Source: Galeruca laticollis
Lineage: Eukaryota; Arthropoda; Insecta; Coleoptera; Chrysomelidae
Direction: 5' to 3'
Length of the DNA stretch: 64,000 nt
NCBI GenBank assembly: GCA_963921935.1
Contig: OY998177.1
Coordinates: 108,182,067 to 108,246,066 of the forward strand
A program made the position numbers and the translations under genes. A model generated the notes under the pieces. The model saw only the letters and a program-made list of their open reading frames with translations, did not search any database and was not told the DNA's origin. Below are positions 34,109 to 44,789 of this stretch, piece by piece. Numbering within the stretch: position 1 is the first letter of the stretch; the number at the start of each line of letters is the position of its first letter.

Positions 34109-35262
34109 ACTTTTCCCCGAACCTATCTAATATGCGAGAAAAGTATTGGTTTACCCACAAAAAAGTTGAAATTTTGAAAACATTTTTTGAGTTATTCTCA
34201 CGTTTTTCATCAAGAACAACACGAAAAAATGGTTTTTAGAAAAAACATCCTGTGGTATGTCGTCGTTGTCGTCGGCCACTTTTCGTTACATGTATTGTTA
34301 GCACGATACAGCCTCCGCAGTGCAACAAGTCACCAATTTTATGATTGAATATTGTTCAGAACAACTCACAGATGAACCCTATTAATTTTCAGCTCACAAT
34401 CGCTAATACTACGGGTGCTATGGTACTTGAAGTACGACATTTTTGCCATTTTTTGAGAAATTTCAGTTTGTTAACACGATACAGCGTCCGGAGTGCAAAA
34501 AGTCACCAATTTTATGACTGAATATTATTAAGAACATCTCACACATGACCCCTATCTATTTTTAGATCGCCACAGCCAGTACAACACGTGCTATAGTTTT
34601 TTAAGTACGACAGTATTGTAATTTTAGGAGAAATTTCAGTTTGTTAGCACGATACAGCCTCCGGAGTATACACAAGTGACCATTTTTATGATTGGATAAT
34701 ATTCAGGGCATCTCAAAGATAAACCATATTTATATTTAGCTCACGATAGCCAGTAGAACGAGCGCAATGGTACTTGAGGTACCAAATTTTTGTAATATTT
34801 GGAGAATTTTCAGTTTGTTAGCACGATACAGCCTCCAGCGTGTATACAAGTGACCCATGTTATGATTGAATATTGTTCAGGGCGTCTTATAGATGAACAT
34901 GATTGATTTTTAGCTCACCAGAGCTAGTACAACGGGTGATATGGTACCTGAAGTGCCACATTTTTGTCCTTTTTAGAGAAAATTCGGGTTTAGGACGATA
35001 CAGCCTCCGGAGTGTATACAAGTCGCCAAATTTATAATGTATATTTTTCAAGGTGTCTCATTTAAGGTGTCTCACAGATGTACCCTATTGATTTTCAGCT
35101 GACTATAGCGAGTACAGCGGGTCCTATAAATCCCGATATACTGCATTTTTGGTTACTTTTGGAGAAATTTCGGTTTGTTAATACTATACATCCCCCGAAG
35201 TGTATACAAGTGACAATTTTATGATAGATCATTAATCAGGACATCTCACAGATGCGGAAAAG
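34109..35262 (-). repeat. Satellite array, ~174-bp monomers, about six units, plus unit fragment
   Basis: The minus-strand landmark (gttagcacgatacagcc) recurs near 34301, 34473, 34647, 34820, 34993 and 35180, spacing 172-187 bp. The unit fragment 34109-34284 (cctatctaat, then gtcgtcgttgtcgtcggcca) precedes the array on the low-coordinate side, as in the other three arrays. The last monomers are the most diverged. Confidence 0.82.
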
Positions 35263-35860
35263 TTTATTTTATCTACTTATCCTGTTTGTACAGTATATAT
35301 ATTTTTCTGTATTTTTGAAAGTCGATATTTTGTATTTTGAGTGTAATAAAAGTTTTTAAAAACAAAGTTCGTGTAACAACACATATATTTGACGCAGTCA
35401 GTAGGATTGTCATGAAAGGCATCCAGCACGGAAAACTTTTAACTATTTCAATAAAGAAGTTGCAATCAAACCAAGGAAAGTATCCAGTTCCATCCTAAGA
35501 AGTACAGGACCAAGGGCAAATGAAGACCGTACTGTAAGTCGGTTTATATCCTCCCTAGGGAGGAAAAGTAAAAGTGACGTCATAGTACGCTATCAATGAA
35601 ATAATTTTTGCAATTTCGAGACTAAAGTACAAGTAAAAACGTACACCCCGGATGCCTAGCCAAGCATTTCAAAAGTCCATCCTCGATGCCCAGCCAAGAT
35701 TCATAATAGTCCATCTTCGATGCCCAGCCAAGTATTTTAGAAGTCCATCCTCGATGCCCAGCCAAGTTTCGTGAAATAAGTAGTATTTATTAATTTTGTT
35801 TGTTAGTTTCATAAATAAATTATTGAAAATGTCTTGTTATTTGAAGCAGGCGGAAAAATC
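35263..35860 (+). other. LTR-element 5' fragment with tRNA-Ser-like primer site and 40-bp minisatellite
   Basis: TGACGCAGTCAGTAGGAT at 35390-35407 resembles the complement of a metazoan tRNA-Ser 3' end (TGGCGCAGTCGGTAGGAT) with two differences. It follows an AT-rich stretch that could be an LTR end. Further on, about four tandem copies of a ~40-bp unit (gtccatcctcgatgcccagc) lie at 35651-35769. No gag frame is supported. Confidence 0.4.
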
Positions 35861-35864
35861 ATAT

Positions 35865-36425
35865 TTATAACATGGGTGTGAAGTGCCTTTTCCTTCCTCG
35901 AATGATTACTTCATCCTCGGGAGGAAAAGTAGCACATTCCTCCCTTGTTATACAAATAGCTATTCTTTTTGTCGGGTTGTGTAACCATACTTTGTCCCCT
36001 TCTCTAAAACTGCATTCTTTGGCCTGCGTGTCGTACCGTTTTTTCATTTTGTCGCTGGCAACTTGAAGATTCGTTCGAACCAATTCGTGCACATCGTCCA
36101 TGCTTCTTTTCAATTGGATCACGTAATCTTCTCCTGCTAGATCTTCACCAGGCCGACAGCCAAACTGCAGGTCACAAGGAAGCCTCATGTCACGTCCAAA
36201 TAGGATTTTCACAGGAGTTTCACCCGTGGGCTCATTTATGGCAGATCGATAAGCCAACGCAAATAGGGAAAGGTACTGGTCCCAATCTCTATGGTGGTTG
36301 GAAACCACTTTGGACAGCTATTTTCCAATGGTCCTGTTCATTCCTTCGACCATACCATCTGACTGTGGTTGCTACGCTGTTGTCCTGATCTTCTTCATTT
36401 CCAGCTTGACACAAATTTCCTGGAA
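35865..36425 (-). pseudogene. Ty3/gypsy integrase fragment
   Basis: The minus-strand frame 35865-36308 encodes the late integrase core and linker: DWDQYLSLFALAYRSAINEP, GETPVKILFGRDMRLPCDL, then KKRYDTQAKECSFREGDKVW. Above 36308 the frame continues with stops through SDGMVEGMNRTI, the glutamate block of the DDE triad. It resembles the integrase tail at 46505-46907 and probably belongs to the same or a close family. The last residues after HNPTKR are unrelated, so the copy is cut there. Confidence 0.75.
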
Positions 36426-37974
36426 TACTATAACGTTTTTATTTGACATCAACATATTTTGTGTTAATAGGTCCAACTGCCCTATTTGATACGCTTGTGG
36501 TCGTATACATTTTATTACACCTTATTGTTAATTTTTTGCAAAGTATAAATCAACTTTTTGGTATTATTCGTTTCGCACTTCTTGCGCGCGATAAGAAACT
36601 GGAACAATTATTTAGTTGTTAGTACTAAGTAATTTAGATTTCGTTTTCATAGTGAAACTGGCGGAGATAGAAACCTTTTTAACTTAACTTGGAAGAGATT
36701 TTTGTCTAATCAGGAATAGTTCGAAATATTTTCGTCTTTTTACGACGTCGACTTTCCTTGGTAGTGGTTGAGTGGTTCGGAATTCATGAAAGGTGTCCTT
36801 GAGACATCTCATTACGGGGATATATTTTTCCGACCATATGAAAATGAAAAATTGAAGCCTTGTTGCAGTTATTATATTTGATGTTGTTTGAGTTGGCTAT
36901 TACCACATCTCTTTGAGGATTTTCTTAACACTACTTGGGCGTTACCTGTAGTTCTGAACGTCGTTGATGTGATGGATTTCATGGGTTCAGACTAGGTTTT
37001 GTGACGAAGAGGTTTCAAATCACTGATTTTGGCGAAAATACCAAATTTTTGTTGACGAAATATATCAACAGAGTTAGTTATTTTATATAAATGTTCAACT
37101 AGAATGTCTTTGGTCGTTAAAAGATAACCCTAAAAGGGTTTTTATTCACGGCTATTGGATTTCCACCACAAAATTTTAATCTGGAGTATGGTGTGAGGAA
37201 CAACTTTACGATAAGGACTTTTGGGAAAAGCACACTGCGCATACCAGGAGGGATTCAACCGGATTTACGATTCAACTGGACCGAGCTGGGTAACCTTTTT
37301 TTCGGGTTTTACTTTATTTATGAATTATGGACACTTAATTTTGGGTGCGGATCTATTTGCCGTTTTTGTTGTTGTTATAGGTCATAGCGTATTAATGTGT
37401 TTCTGACAATGATATTATTGTTGAATAACTTTAGATGCTACTTTGATACTTTGTACGGTTGGAATTGATCCGTAATATATTCACTACGCTGCTTTGGTAC
37501 TTCCCGTATATTTAAAATATTTATACCTTCACTTGCGCATTGAATACAACGCCTTGTCACACTTCTCGTTGTCAGCTTGAGTAAGTTTTATTCCAATTCT
37601 GACTATATAACATATATACTTGGCTGTTAACTTATAAAAGAAATTGTGGGTATGTGATAGTGTCAATTAATTATTGTTCATGGGTTTAGCAAGGGAGTAT
37701 GTTGAGAAATGGTGCTTATTATTCAGCTTTCACGAATTTTATCTAACCTAGCATGTCACCTAATTATCTCATTTCAAATTTAGCAACAACTGGTAGTGGA
37801 TTAACGGATTTTATTCAAGCTATTCATAGCAATGAAACTTTTCAACATTACCCGAGTAGACCACTGAATCTACTATCAAAATTTGTCGACGCCTTTACTC
37901 ATTCTTGTACAAGAAGTTTAATATACGTACGAGTAACTAGAAGTGGGTTAGTCTTTTATTTCAGTCCTCACGCC
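36426..37974. other. No gene recognised
   Basis: Short plus-strand frames at 37193-37406 overlap each other in different frames and have no motif. The 77-codon frame at 37753-37986 has no recognisable domain and runs into the LINE 3' end. Nothing else is supported. Confidence 0.3.
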
Positions 37975-37979
37975 GTCTC

Positions 37980-39869
37980 CACATGAGTACTAGCCGCTGG
38001 CTATAAACTGTTCTTGATTAGTTATGCTTCTGATTTCTTCGTTCCTCACTTTATCCCTTTTTGCTTTACCTGCTATTTTCCTCAAATATTTCATTTCCAT
38101 TGCATTTATTTTTGTTTCCTGTTATTTGTGCATTACCCAGTTCTCACTATATAGTTGTTTATGGCTTAATATTGTTCGGTTTAAGGAATAATATAATCTT
38201 GTTCATTCATTTGATCCGTTATTGTTCTGCATCGATTTTCCCTTCTTCTGTTATTATACTTCCTAGGTAATTATAAGTTTTGTAATTACATTTCAATTCC
38301 TTGCAGTTACTCTCTCTCACTGTTTTTCATTTATTCTCATTACTTTGGTTTTTTCTGTATTTATTGTCATTTTCATATTCTCTATTTCTCTTGCCAATAA
38401 GTTGATTAGTTTCTGTATTTAATTTTTTTAATTTTCCCATAAGTACAATATCGTCTGCATACAGTAAATTACTTAATCTGACCGGCACCATATTTCAGTA
38501 CCCTATTATCATGTCCAGATTTCCTCCTTGTCTTTTTTTTTCCTTCACTATTTTGTCTATTATAATGACAAACAACAGTGGGCTTAAGCTATCGACTTGT
38601 TTTATACCTTTTTTCATTAGAAACTCTTCCGATCTTTGACCTCCTATCTGCACTCTTAATTTGACTGTCTCGTATGTGCTTTTAATTATAATAATTAGAG
38701 TTTTCGGAACTTGTAAATCTTCGAATACCTCCCAAATGTTTCCTTTTTTCACTATGTCAAAAGCTGCCTTCAAGTCAATAGATGTTAAATACATTTCTTC
38801 TTCTGCTTCTATTGTATTATTAATTAGCCTTCTTAAAATATTATCATTTGCTTGTCGTCCTGGTCTAAAAGCTGCTTGTTCCTTTTCTAATTTTGCTTCT
38901 ATCTCGGATCTCTATAATTCTCGTGTAGATTTTGAAACTGATTTGGACTAAGCATATTGGTCTATAATTATTGCACAGTGTCAGATCTCCTTTTTTATGT
39001 ATTGGCAGTATAAGGTTATTTTCCCAGTCTTTGTGGATTTTTTGAGTATCCCATGCATCTCTGCATATGAGACAGAGCCAGTCTTTTCCTGTTTCTCCTA
39101 ACCATTTTATCAGATCTGGCGCTACTTCATCCTCCCCACTGGCTTATAAATTTATTTATGGCCACTTCCATTCCTTCTCTTTGGATTGCATGGTCATCAT
39201 GTTCAACGTATTACTAAATTTGTCTTCGTAGTGTTCTTTCCAATTCTTTAGTATTTGATTTAATAAGGTCTCCAATTCGTTATTTTTATTTTTTATTGCT
39301 CTTATATCTGTTCCTTTACTTCCTCGTAGTCTTTTTATTGCTGTCCAAAATTTTCTATTATCTGATGCACGTGTCTCGGACATCTCCCTTCCAAATTCTT
39401 TCCATGAGTCGCTTTTCGCTCTCTTAACCGCTTCCTTGACGATGTTTCTTTTTCCATTATATATTTCCTTATCTTGCTGTGTTTTTGTTTGGAGATATTT
39501 TTCCCATGAGGTTTTCTTTTCTTTTACTAAAGTTTGTATTCCTTTGTTCCGCCACTTAGTCCTCTCTAAATGTTTGTTGAATTTATTTCTTCCACATATA
39601 TCCTCTGCTATTTCAAGTAATATTTGTTTGAATACAGTCCACCGTTTTTCGAGTATACATTCGTTGTTTTCATTATTCAATTTTTTGAATTCCCTGTCTG
39701 TTTCTTCCTGATATTTAGATTTTTCTTTTGTGTTTCTTAATTTACTTATTGCAATTCTACTGAATCTTACTCCTTCTGTCTTCATTATTTTTTCTTCATA
39801 TTCCGCTACTACTAATCTATGGTTTGAACTCAACTCAGCCTCTGTTCTTGTCTCTACTTTTCTCATCAT
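37980..39869 (-). pseudogene. LINE ORF2: endonuclease end, reverse transcriptase, C-terminus
   Basis: 39869-39156 is open: ETRTEAELSSNHRLVVAEYE (the SDHRLV block of the endonuclease with N for D), a lysine-rich linker, and LNQILKNWKEHYEDKFSN. The RT follows through frameshifts: APDLIKWLGETGKDWLC, NNLILPIHKKGDLTLCNNYR, LTSIDLKAAFDIVKKGNIWE (38794-38495) and LYADDIVLMGK near 38456. The tail has AMEMKYLRKIAGKAKRDKVR and NEEIRSI near 38000. Stops in the RT rule out activity. Confidence 0.75.
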
Positions 39870-39899
39870 ATTTGATAGGTTTTGTGTATAAACTATGTA

Positions 39900-40101
39900 T
39901 TAGTGTTTTTAAATGAAACTCAAGGTCTCTAGTTAATTCCACAATATAATACAAGTTATTGAAAATTCTAAAAAATTCACAATTGTTTAGAATTTTCAAT
40001 AACTTGTATTATATTGTGGAATTAACTAGAGACCTTGAGTTCCATTTAAAAACACTAATATGAGCATATTCCAGGAAGTAAGGGTCGAGACAGTCAATTT
40101 C
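39900..40101. mobile_element. Palindromic mini-Penelope, 202 bp, with 12-bp target duplication
   Basis: The insertion is flanked by ATAAACTATGTA at 39888-39899 and 40102-40113. The left arm starts tagtgtttttaaatgaaact and the right arm is its near-perfect complement ending ccatttaaaaacacta. Arms are about 72 bp with two or three mismatches around a centre ttcacaattg. An extension ending gtaagggtcgagacagtcaa follows. The arms are the terminal sequence of the Penelope elements here. No coding sequence and no hammerhead core remain. Without it the surrounding LINE endonuclease frame would be continuous. Confidence 0.85.
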
Positions 40102-40114
40102 ATAAACTATGTAA

Positions 40115-40329
40115 TCGATCAATTTTTTTGCATTTCTTTCTTCCGCTACAAAGGTATATTTATCCTCTAGTTTTTGTTTCCACATCGTATTTACTATTAA
40201 TAAATCGTTACTTTGACAAAAACCTATCATCTTAGGACCATTTCTGTTCGTTTGTTCCTCACCATAAACTCCCATACAACCCATTGCTCTATTGTAATCT
40301 TTACCAACTCTTGCGTTCCAATCCCCCAT
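40115..40329 (-). pseudogene. LINE ORF2 endonuclease, first half
   Basis: Frame with MGDWNARVGKDYNRAMG, NGPKMIGFCQSNDLLIVNTM and KYTFVAEERNAKKLIDYIV: the GDFN-like and D-Y-I blocks of an apurinic-type endonuclease. It is cut by the mini-Penelope at 40113, and the frame resumes below 39888. Confidence 0.72.
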
Positions 40330-40449
40330 AATGTATCATTTTCCAAGTTGGTGCTATATCTTCATCGTCTTCCATGCTGGGTAACCACTGGCTAGCCGAT
40401 CTTCCTTTTTTTTGTTTGCACTAGTTTTTGTTTTCTTCTTCTCGATTGT

Positions 40450-41036
40450 ATTCCAGCTGATCTAATGTTTATATTGTGTCCTCCACTCTTAATTTATCAT
40501 ATTTCATACTTGCTCTACATCCTTTTTCTCTAGCCGATTTTAGATAGGGGTTGAGTGCTTCCCGTTTATCTTGGATTGCTTTTGGTAGATCCTCCGATAT
40601 CCATATTTTTGTACCTTTCAAGTTTTTGACTTCTCTTATTATTTATTTTTATCTTCTCTTGATAGCTCTAGCCATATTGGTCTATTTCTGTAATTATCTG
40701 TCTCTTTCTTACCGATTCTTCTTATTTGTATTACATCTGCTTCCATGTTTATTTTAACCTTTATTTTATCTAAAATTTGTTTAATTTTGTTGTTCCTTAT
40801 TTCGCACGTTTCATTCTCAATTTCTTCCATTCCATATACTTCAAGATTATTTCTCTTGCTCTCTTTTTCTAATTGTTGTATTCTCTTATCCTGAATTATT
40901 CCGATTTTTTGTTCCATTTGTGTGACTTTAATTCCGTATTTTCGTTAGTTATTTTCTTTATTTGTTGTTGATAATTGTCCATCTTTTTATCCATTTTATT
41001 TAGTTTTTGGATTATTTCCTTCATCTTATCCTCCAT
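40450..41036 (-). pseudogene. LINE ORF1, coiled-coil and RNA-binding
   Basis: Starts at ATG 41036-41034 (MEDKMKEIIQKLNKMDKK, heptad-like). After one frameshift near 40915 it continues KRIQQLEKESKRNNLEVYGM, KINMEADVIQIRRIGKKETD, then KGTKIWISEDLPKAIQDKRE. This is a coiled coil followed by an RRM-like fold as in L1-type ORF1 proteins. A second frame change lies near 40640. Confidence 0.65.
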
Positions 41037-41040
41037 CGTA

Positions 41041-43034
41041 TCTGAGATTGTGTCTCTCTGCAGGTTAATTACCAGAACCCTACTATATTCAGATCCCAGC
41101 CCTACCTGAAGCTGACAATTATCAATCTGGAGTAATTTATTCTTTTTATATTTATAATTTCGATACGCAAATTTATATCGTTCTATCTGGTCAGATCGTC
41201 TCTGTTCTTTTGAATAACAAATTTAATGAGGATAGGTTCTTATTGTTTTGCTGATAACTCTAATAGCTATTTTTCCTGATAATGTTTTATATGTTTATTA
41301 GGTTAGAAGTATTCATTTATTATGTGTAAGAAAACTGATCTTACCTCTATTTGCAGTGTTTGTTTCCACTTATTTGTAATTTGTAAATTTTTTAAATCAC
41401 TTATATGTAAACTAACTGAATTATTTTAAAGTATTTCCTCTGAATTTATAATTATTTATGACACTAACTATTAACGCACTTTTCAGTAAACCAGCCAGGA
41501 CCGAACCCCGGAGAAAAAACAAAAGACCTAAACAACTCGTAGACTATATGATTTGATTGATGAATTTCATTTACGGAATAACTGTTAGCCATTTTATTTT
41601 ATTTCCTTCATAAATTTTCACTTTACCTCCATACTTAGAATTACAATAAAGCCAAGGGAGTATTTGAGTTAGTCAATAATCTGTAAAAATTATATATGTA
41701 AAAAGAAAAAGACAATTTTTTTACAGCTCACAAAAGGATGATTAAACACACTTTTAGAAAGTTAATAATATTTTTTTTTATTTTAAGACAACAATAGTTC
41801 AAAACAACACTGATCTAGACATTATATTACCTGTTCCAAAGAATTAGATGATTAACTTTAATCGTACCCTTTAAAAATATTTGTTAAACCATTGTATTTG
41901 CAGATACAAATTTCTCCTGCTTTTACTCCGATTGTGGAGAATGTAGTCTCACGTTGAGATTTCCTAAACCTATGACGATTAGTTATTTTATCTACTATTT
42001 TATTATCATTACCGTTAAGTCTCCCATATCACCTCAAGTGATATTTTATTATAGTCACCAAATATGCTTCAATCTTGGGCTGTCCCTAATTGTTTTCAAC
42101 ATTCATTTGTCAGTAGGAAGTATTCCAAAATTATCCGTAGCAACGACATGAATACTCTTTAGTTAGTTTGTTATACTTACATGTGAAGCAGTTTTTCATA
42201 AACATGTTTTTTTGTATAAAAACGTTTACGGTAACTCCGCTGTTGCTATTAATATGTCATCAAAACACCCCTGTAGTCTAAATGTCGTCCCCGTCGAGCA
42301 TCGAAGGCCCAGTAGGCACATAAACTCGAAAAATGTATCCTCTCAGTCCTAAATGAAGCACGTGCTTTTATTTCCACCTGTAAATAAATCACCTGTCTAT
42401 CTTATATTTATAACCGTTCCGAAATTTCTGTACCCCGGTTTAATTGACGAAAAGGCAATAAAACTTTTTTATGGGCCGGCATAAACAAGTTAACGGGATT
42501 TTCCTGTATCAAGAGGATGAGTGTCCATTCTGCAAAACATTGTTTATGGCCGATTCGAAAAAAAATCGATGACCTTTGCGGGATGATAGAGCAATGATTC
42601 AGTTATTTGAGTATTTGAGCTATTGACGTAATAGATCAAAATGGATTATTTTTACTTCCGAACACCCAATGTCAATTAAGGAAGTATTCTAATAGCGCGA
42701 ACAAAAAGTCGGAATTTTTGCGGACATATCCGTTTCCTGAATATTTAAGAAGACGACTTACCAAGTTTGAGCATGATGTCAGTGTGTTCGTATGTCATCA
42801 ATTTTTGGTCGTGACACATCTACCTTAAAGAGTTGAGATATTATTTTCGAATTTTGAATTAATTTAAGACTTTAATGCATATCTCAGTTAGTTTTGATTA
42901 AAATGCGTCACTTTACTTGAAGCGTTAAACAGTTTATTTTAATTATGGACATTCAAATTATAATTTTTTTCAAATAAATCCTGAAGATAATTAAATTCAG
43001 AACAACTTTTGTTTGAAACGTTTTCTCAACAAAT
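41041..43034. other. No gene recognised
   Basis: The 65-codon frame at 41954-42151 is AT-rich with no motif. The part 42220-42560 is noticeably less AT-rich (gtcgtccccgtcgagcatcg, gtaccccggtttaattgacg) and appears unique, but no frame or RNA structure is supported. Confidence 0.3.
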
Positions 43035-43039
43035 GTATA

Positions 43040-43260
43040 TCGTTACGAAACAGCACACTGGTATAGTCCCTAAATCCGACTCTATCTCAGCCAGGTATGA
43101 AAGTTAAAATTATGGCGGATACGCAGGTTTTTTTTATAACTGTTTACGATTGTGACTATCTTATCCAGACATTGTTTATGTGACCAGTCTTATCTAGAAA
43201 ATGCTAGAGCCAATTGTTTTTGTGTAAGCCGCAATCCTGAATTTTCTAGTAAAAAAGGGA

Positions 43261-43303
<43 letters not shown>

Positions 43304-43307
43304 TTTT

Positions 43308-43339
<32 letters not shown>

Positions 43340-43593
43340 AGATACTGACCCAAGTTAGTAAGTTTAGTTGATAAAGTGATCCCGTGAAATAAACAAGAAT
43401 ATACCGAAATAGCAAACAGTAAATAAGTGAATATAAATTAGTTTAGTGTTTATATGAATTAGTTTGAGTGAATATTCTGTGTTTATAAGTAGTGAATAGT
43501 GTAGTGAATGAATGAATTAATTAAGTACCCATACCGTTTGTTCAAAGTTTATCCCACCCGTTTATTGTTTAAATAAATAAGAAAAATATTACA
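43040..43593 (+). repeat. gypsy 5' LTR
   Basis: Matches the LTRs at 50270 and 60850: CGAAACAGCACACTGGTATA start, ccaggtatgaaa, taaaattatggcgga, gtgaccagtcttatctaga, cccacccgttta, ending aaatattaca. The other copies start TGTTACG; here the first bases are altered. It is about 70 bp longer than the 3' LTR, mainly because of two (TA)n tracts at 43264-43300 and 43316-43339. Confidence 0.88.
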
Positions 43594-43594
43594 T

Positions 43595-43612
43595 TGGTGT
43601 CAGAAGTGGGAT
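43595..43612 (+). other. Primer binding site, tRNA-Leu type
   Basis: TGGTGTCAGAAGTGGGAT begins two bases after the LTR end and is the complement of the 3' end of metazoan tRNA-Leu including CCA. It would prime minus-strand DNA synthesis. Confidence 0.8.
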
Positions 43613-43637
43613 AATATAAATAAATTGCTACGTAAAA

Positions 43638-44748
43638 GTGGCCAAGAGACTATGTGATCTGAAAGTGGGGGAACTAAGAGCAGAATTGGAAGATCGTGAG
43701 TTGGAACCGTCCGGTATGAAAAGTGAATTAGTAGAAAGACTTAAAGTGGCACTGGAAAATGACGGTTTGATCCAGAATCAGTTTTATTTAATAACGAGGC
43801 TTCCACCTTTATCTCGTCAATTTCTGCTAATATTTCTGCTGACATGGACGAGAAAACATCTGCCATGGAGGAGAACATGGACGAGAAGATATATGCTATG
43901 AAGAACGACATTTCTGCTAACATGGACGAGAAGATTTCTGTCATGGAAAAGAAACTTTCTACGAATGTGAAAAGCGATATTTCGGCTATAAAGAACGATA
44001 TTTCGGCTATGAAGAACGATATTTCTGCCGATATCTTATTAATGAAAAACGACATTGCCGCTGACGTTGAAAATGGGTGGGGAAATGTCGTGGACCAATT
44101 ATGTGAAACAGTTTGAAGCAGCCGCCAGAGTAAATAATTGGTCCGACAAGGAGAAAGCAGTGAACTTAACTATCGCGCTTCGGGGAGATGCCTTAGATGT
44201 ACTTCAGACGATACCTCTGGAAGAAACGGATCATTTCGAGCAGCGGAAGAAGAGGTGGAACTGGCGATACGGCAACGAACATTTAGAAAATTTCTATTCA
44301 TCGCAGCTGAAGAACCGAAGGCAGAAACCTGACGAAGCACTTCAAGGGTATGAAGTGGATATCGCCCGACTCGTTCGATTTGCTTATCCATCAGCAGCAG
44401 AGAACATGATGGAATGTCTGGGCATATAGGCGTTCATTGATGGCTTACGTGACCCCGGTATGCAGAGGACGCTTGGTTTAGCACATCCGAAAATATTAGT
44501 CGACGCATCAACAGCTGCTCTTGAATATGAAGCAGCAACGAAGGCTTCTAGATATAACAAAATTAGGACCATCCAAAAAGACGGTGACGAAGACAGATTT
44601 GATCAGTTCGTCAGTTTAATAAAAAGTATGATGGACAAGAAGCCGAGAAAAATCAGATGCTGGAATTGTGGCGAGCTAGAGTATGTACGTAGTTCGTGTA
44701 AGCGCCCCAGGACTTCTGCCAACCAAGAACCCCAGTCACAGGAAAACT
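43638..44748 (+). pseudogene. gypsy gag with SAP-like N-terminus and coiled coil
   Basis: The first frame (43638) starts with a SAP-like DNA-binding motif (LKVGELRAELEDRELEPSGM, then KSELVERLK). A frame change at ~43800 leads to heptad repeats built from variants of AMKNDIS and MDEKIS (43844-44116). The capsid-like part follows (TNYVKQFEAAARVNNWSDKE, ALRGDALDVLQTI), with a stop at 44427. The zinc knuckle reads CWNCGELEYVRSSC, where the usual histidine is replaced. At least two frame changes and one stop. The coiled coil may aid multimerisation (inference). Confidence 0.72.
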
Positions 44749-44789
44749 AGAACAGGTCGGATACGAGGGGGCAGCACCGATCTATTATC

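Larger units (their letters stand above)
37975..41040 (-). mobile_element. RTE/L1-like LINE with coiled-coil ORF1, interrupted
   Basis: Minus-strand order: ORF1 (41036-40450), endonuclease (40329-40115, continuing 39869), RT (to about 38400) and C-terminus (to about 37980). A 202-bp mini-Penelope lies inside the endonuclease at 39900-40101. The start of the endonuclease seems deleted between ORF1 and GDWNARVGK. The ORF1 resembles the coiled-coil plus RNA-binding type, while ORF2 resembles RTE-type proteins, so the clade is left open. Confidence 0.7.

Noticed and set aside
43741..44055. Minus-strand 104-codon frame with FFIAEIS repeats
   Set aside because: Antisense of the gag coiled-coil repeats.
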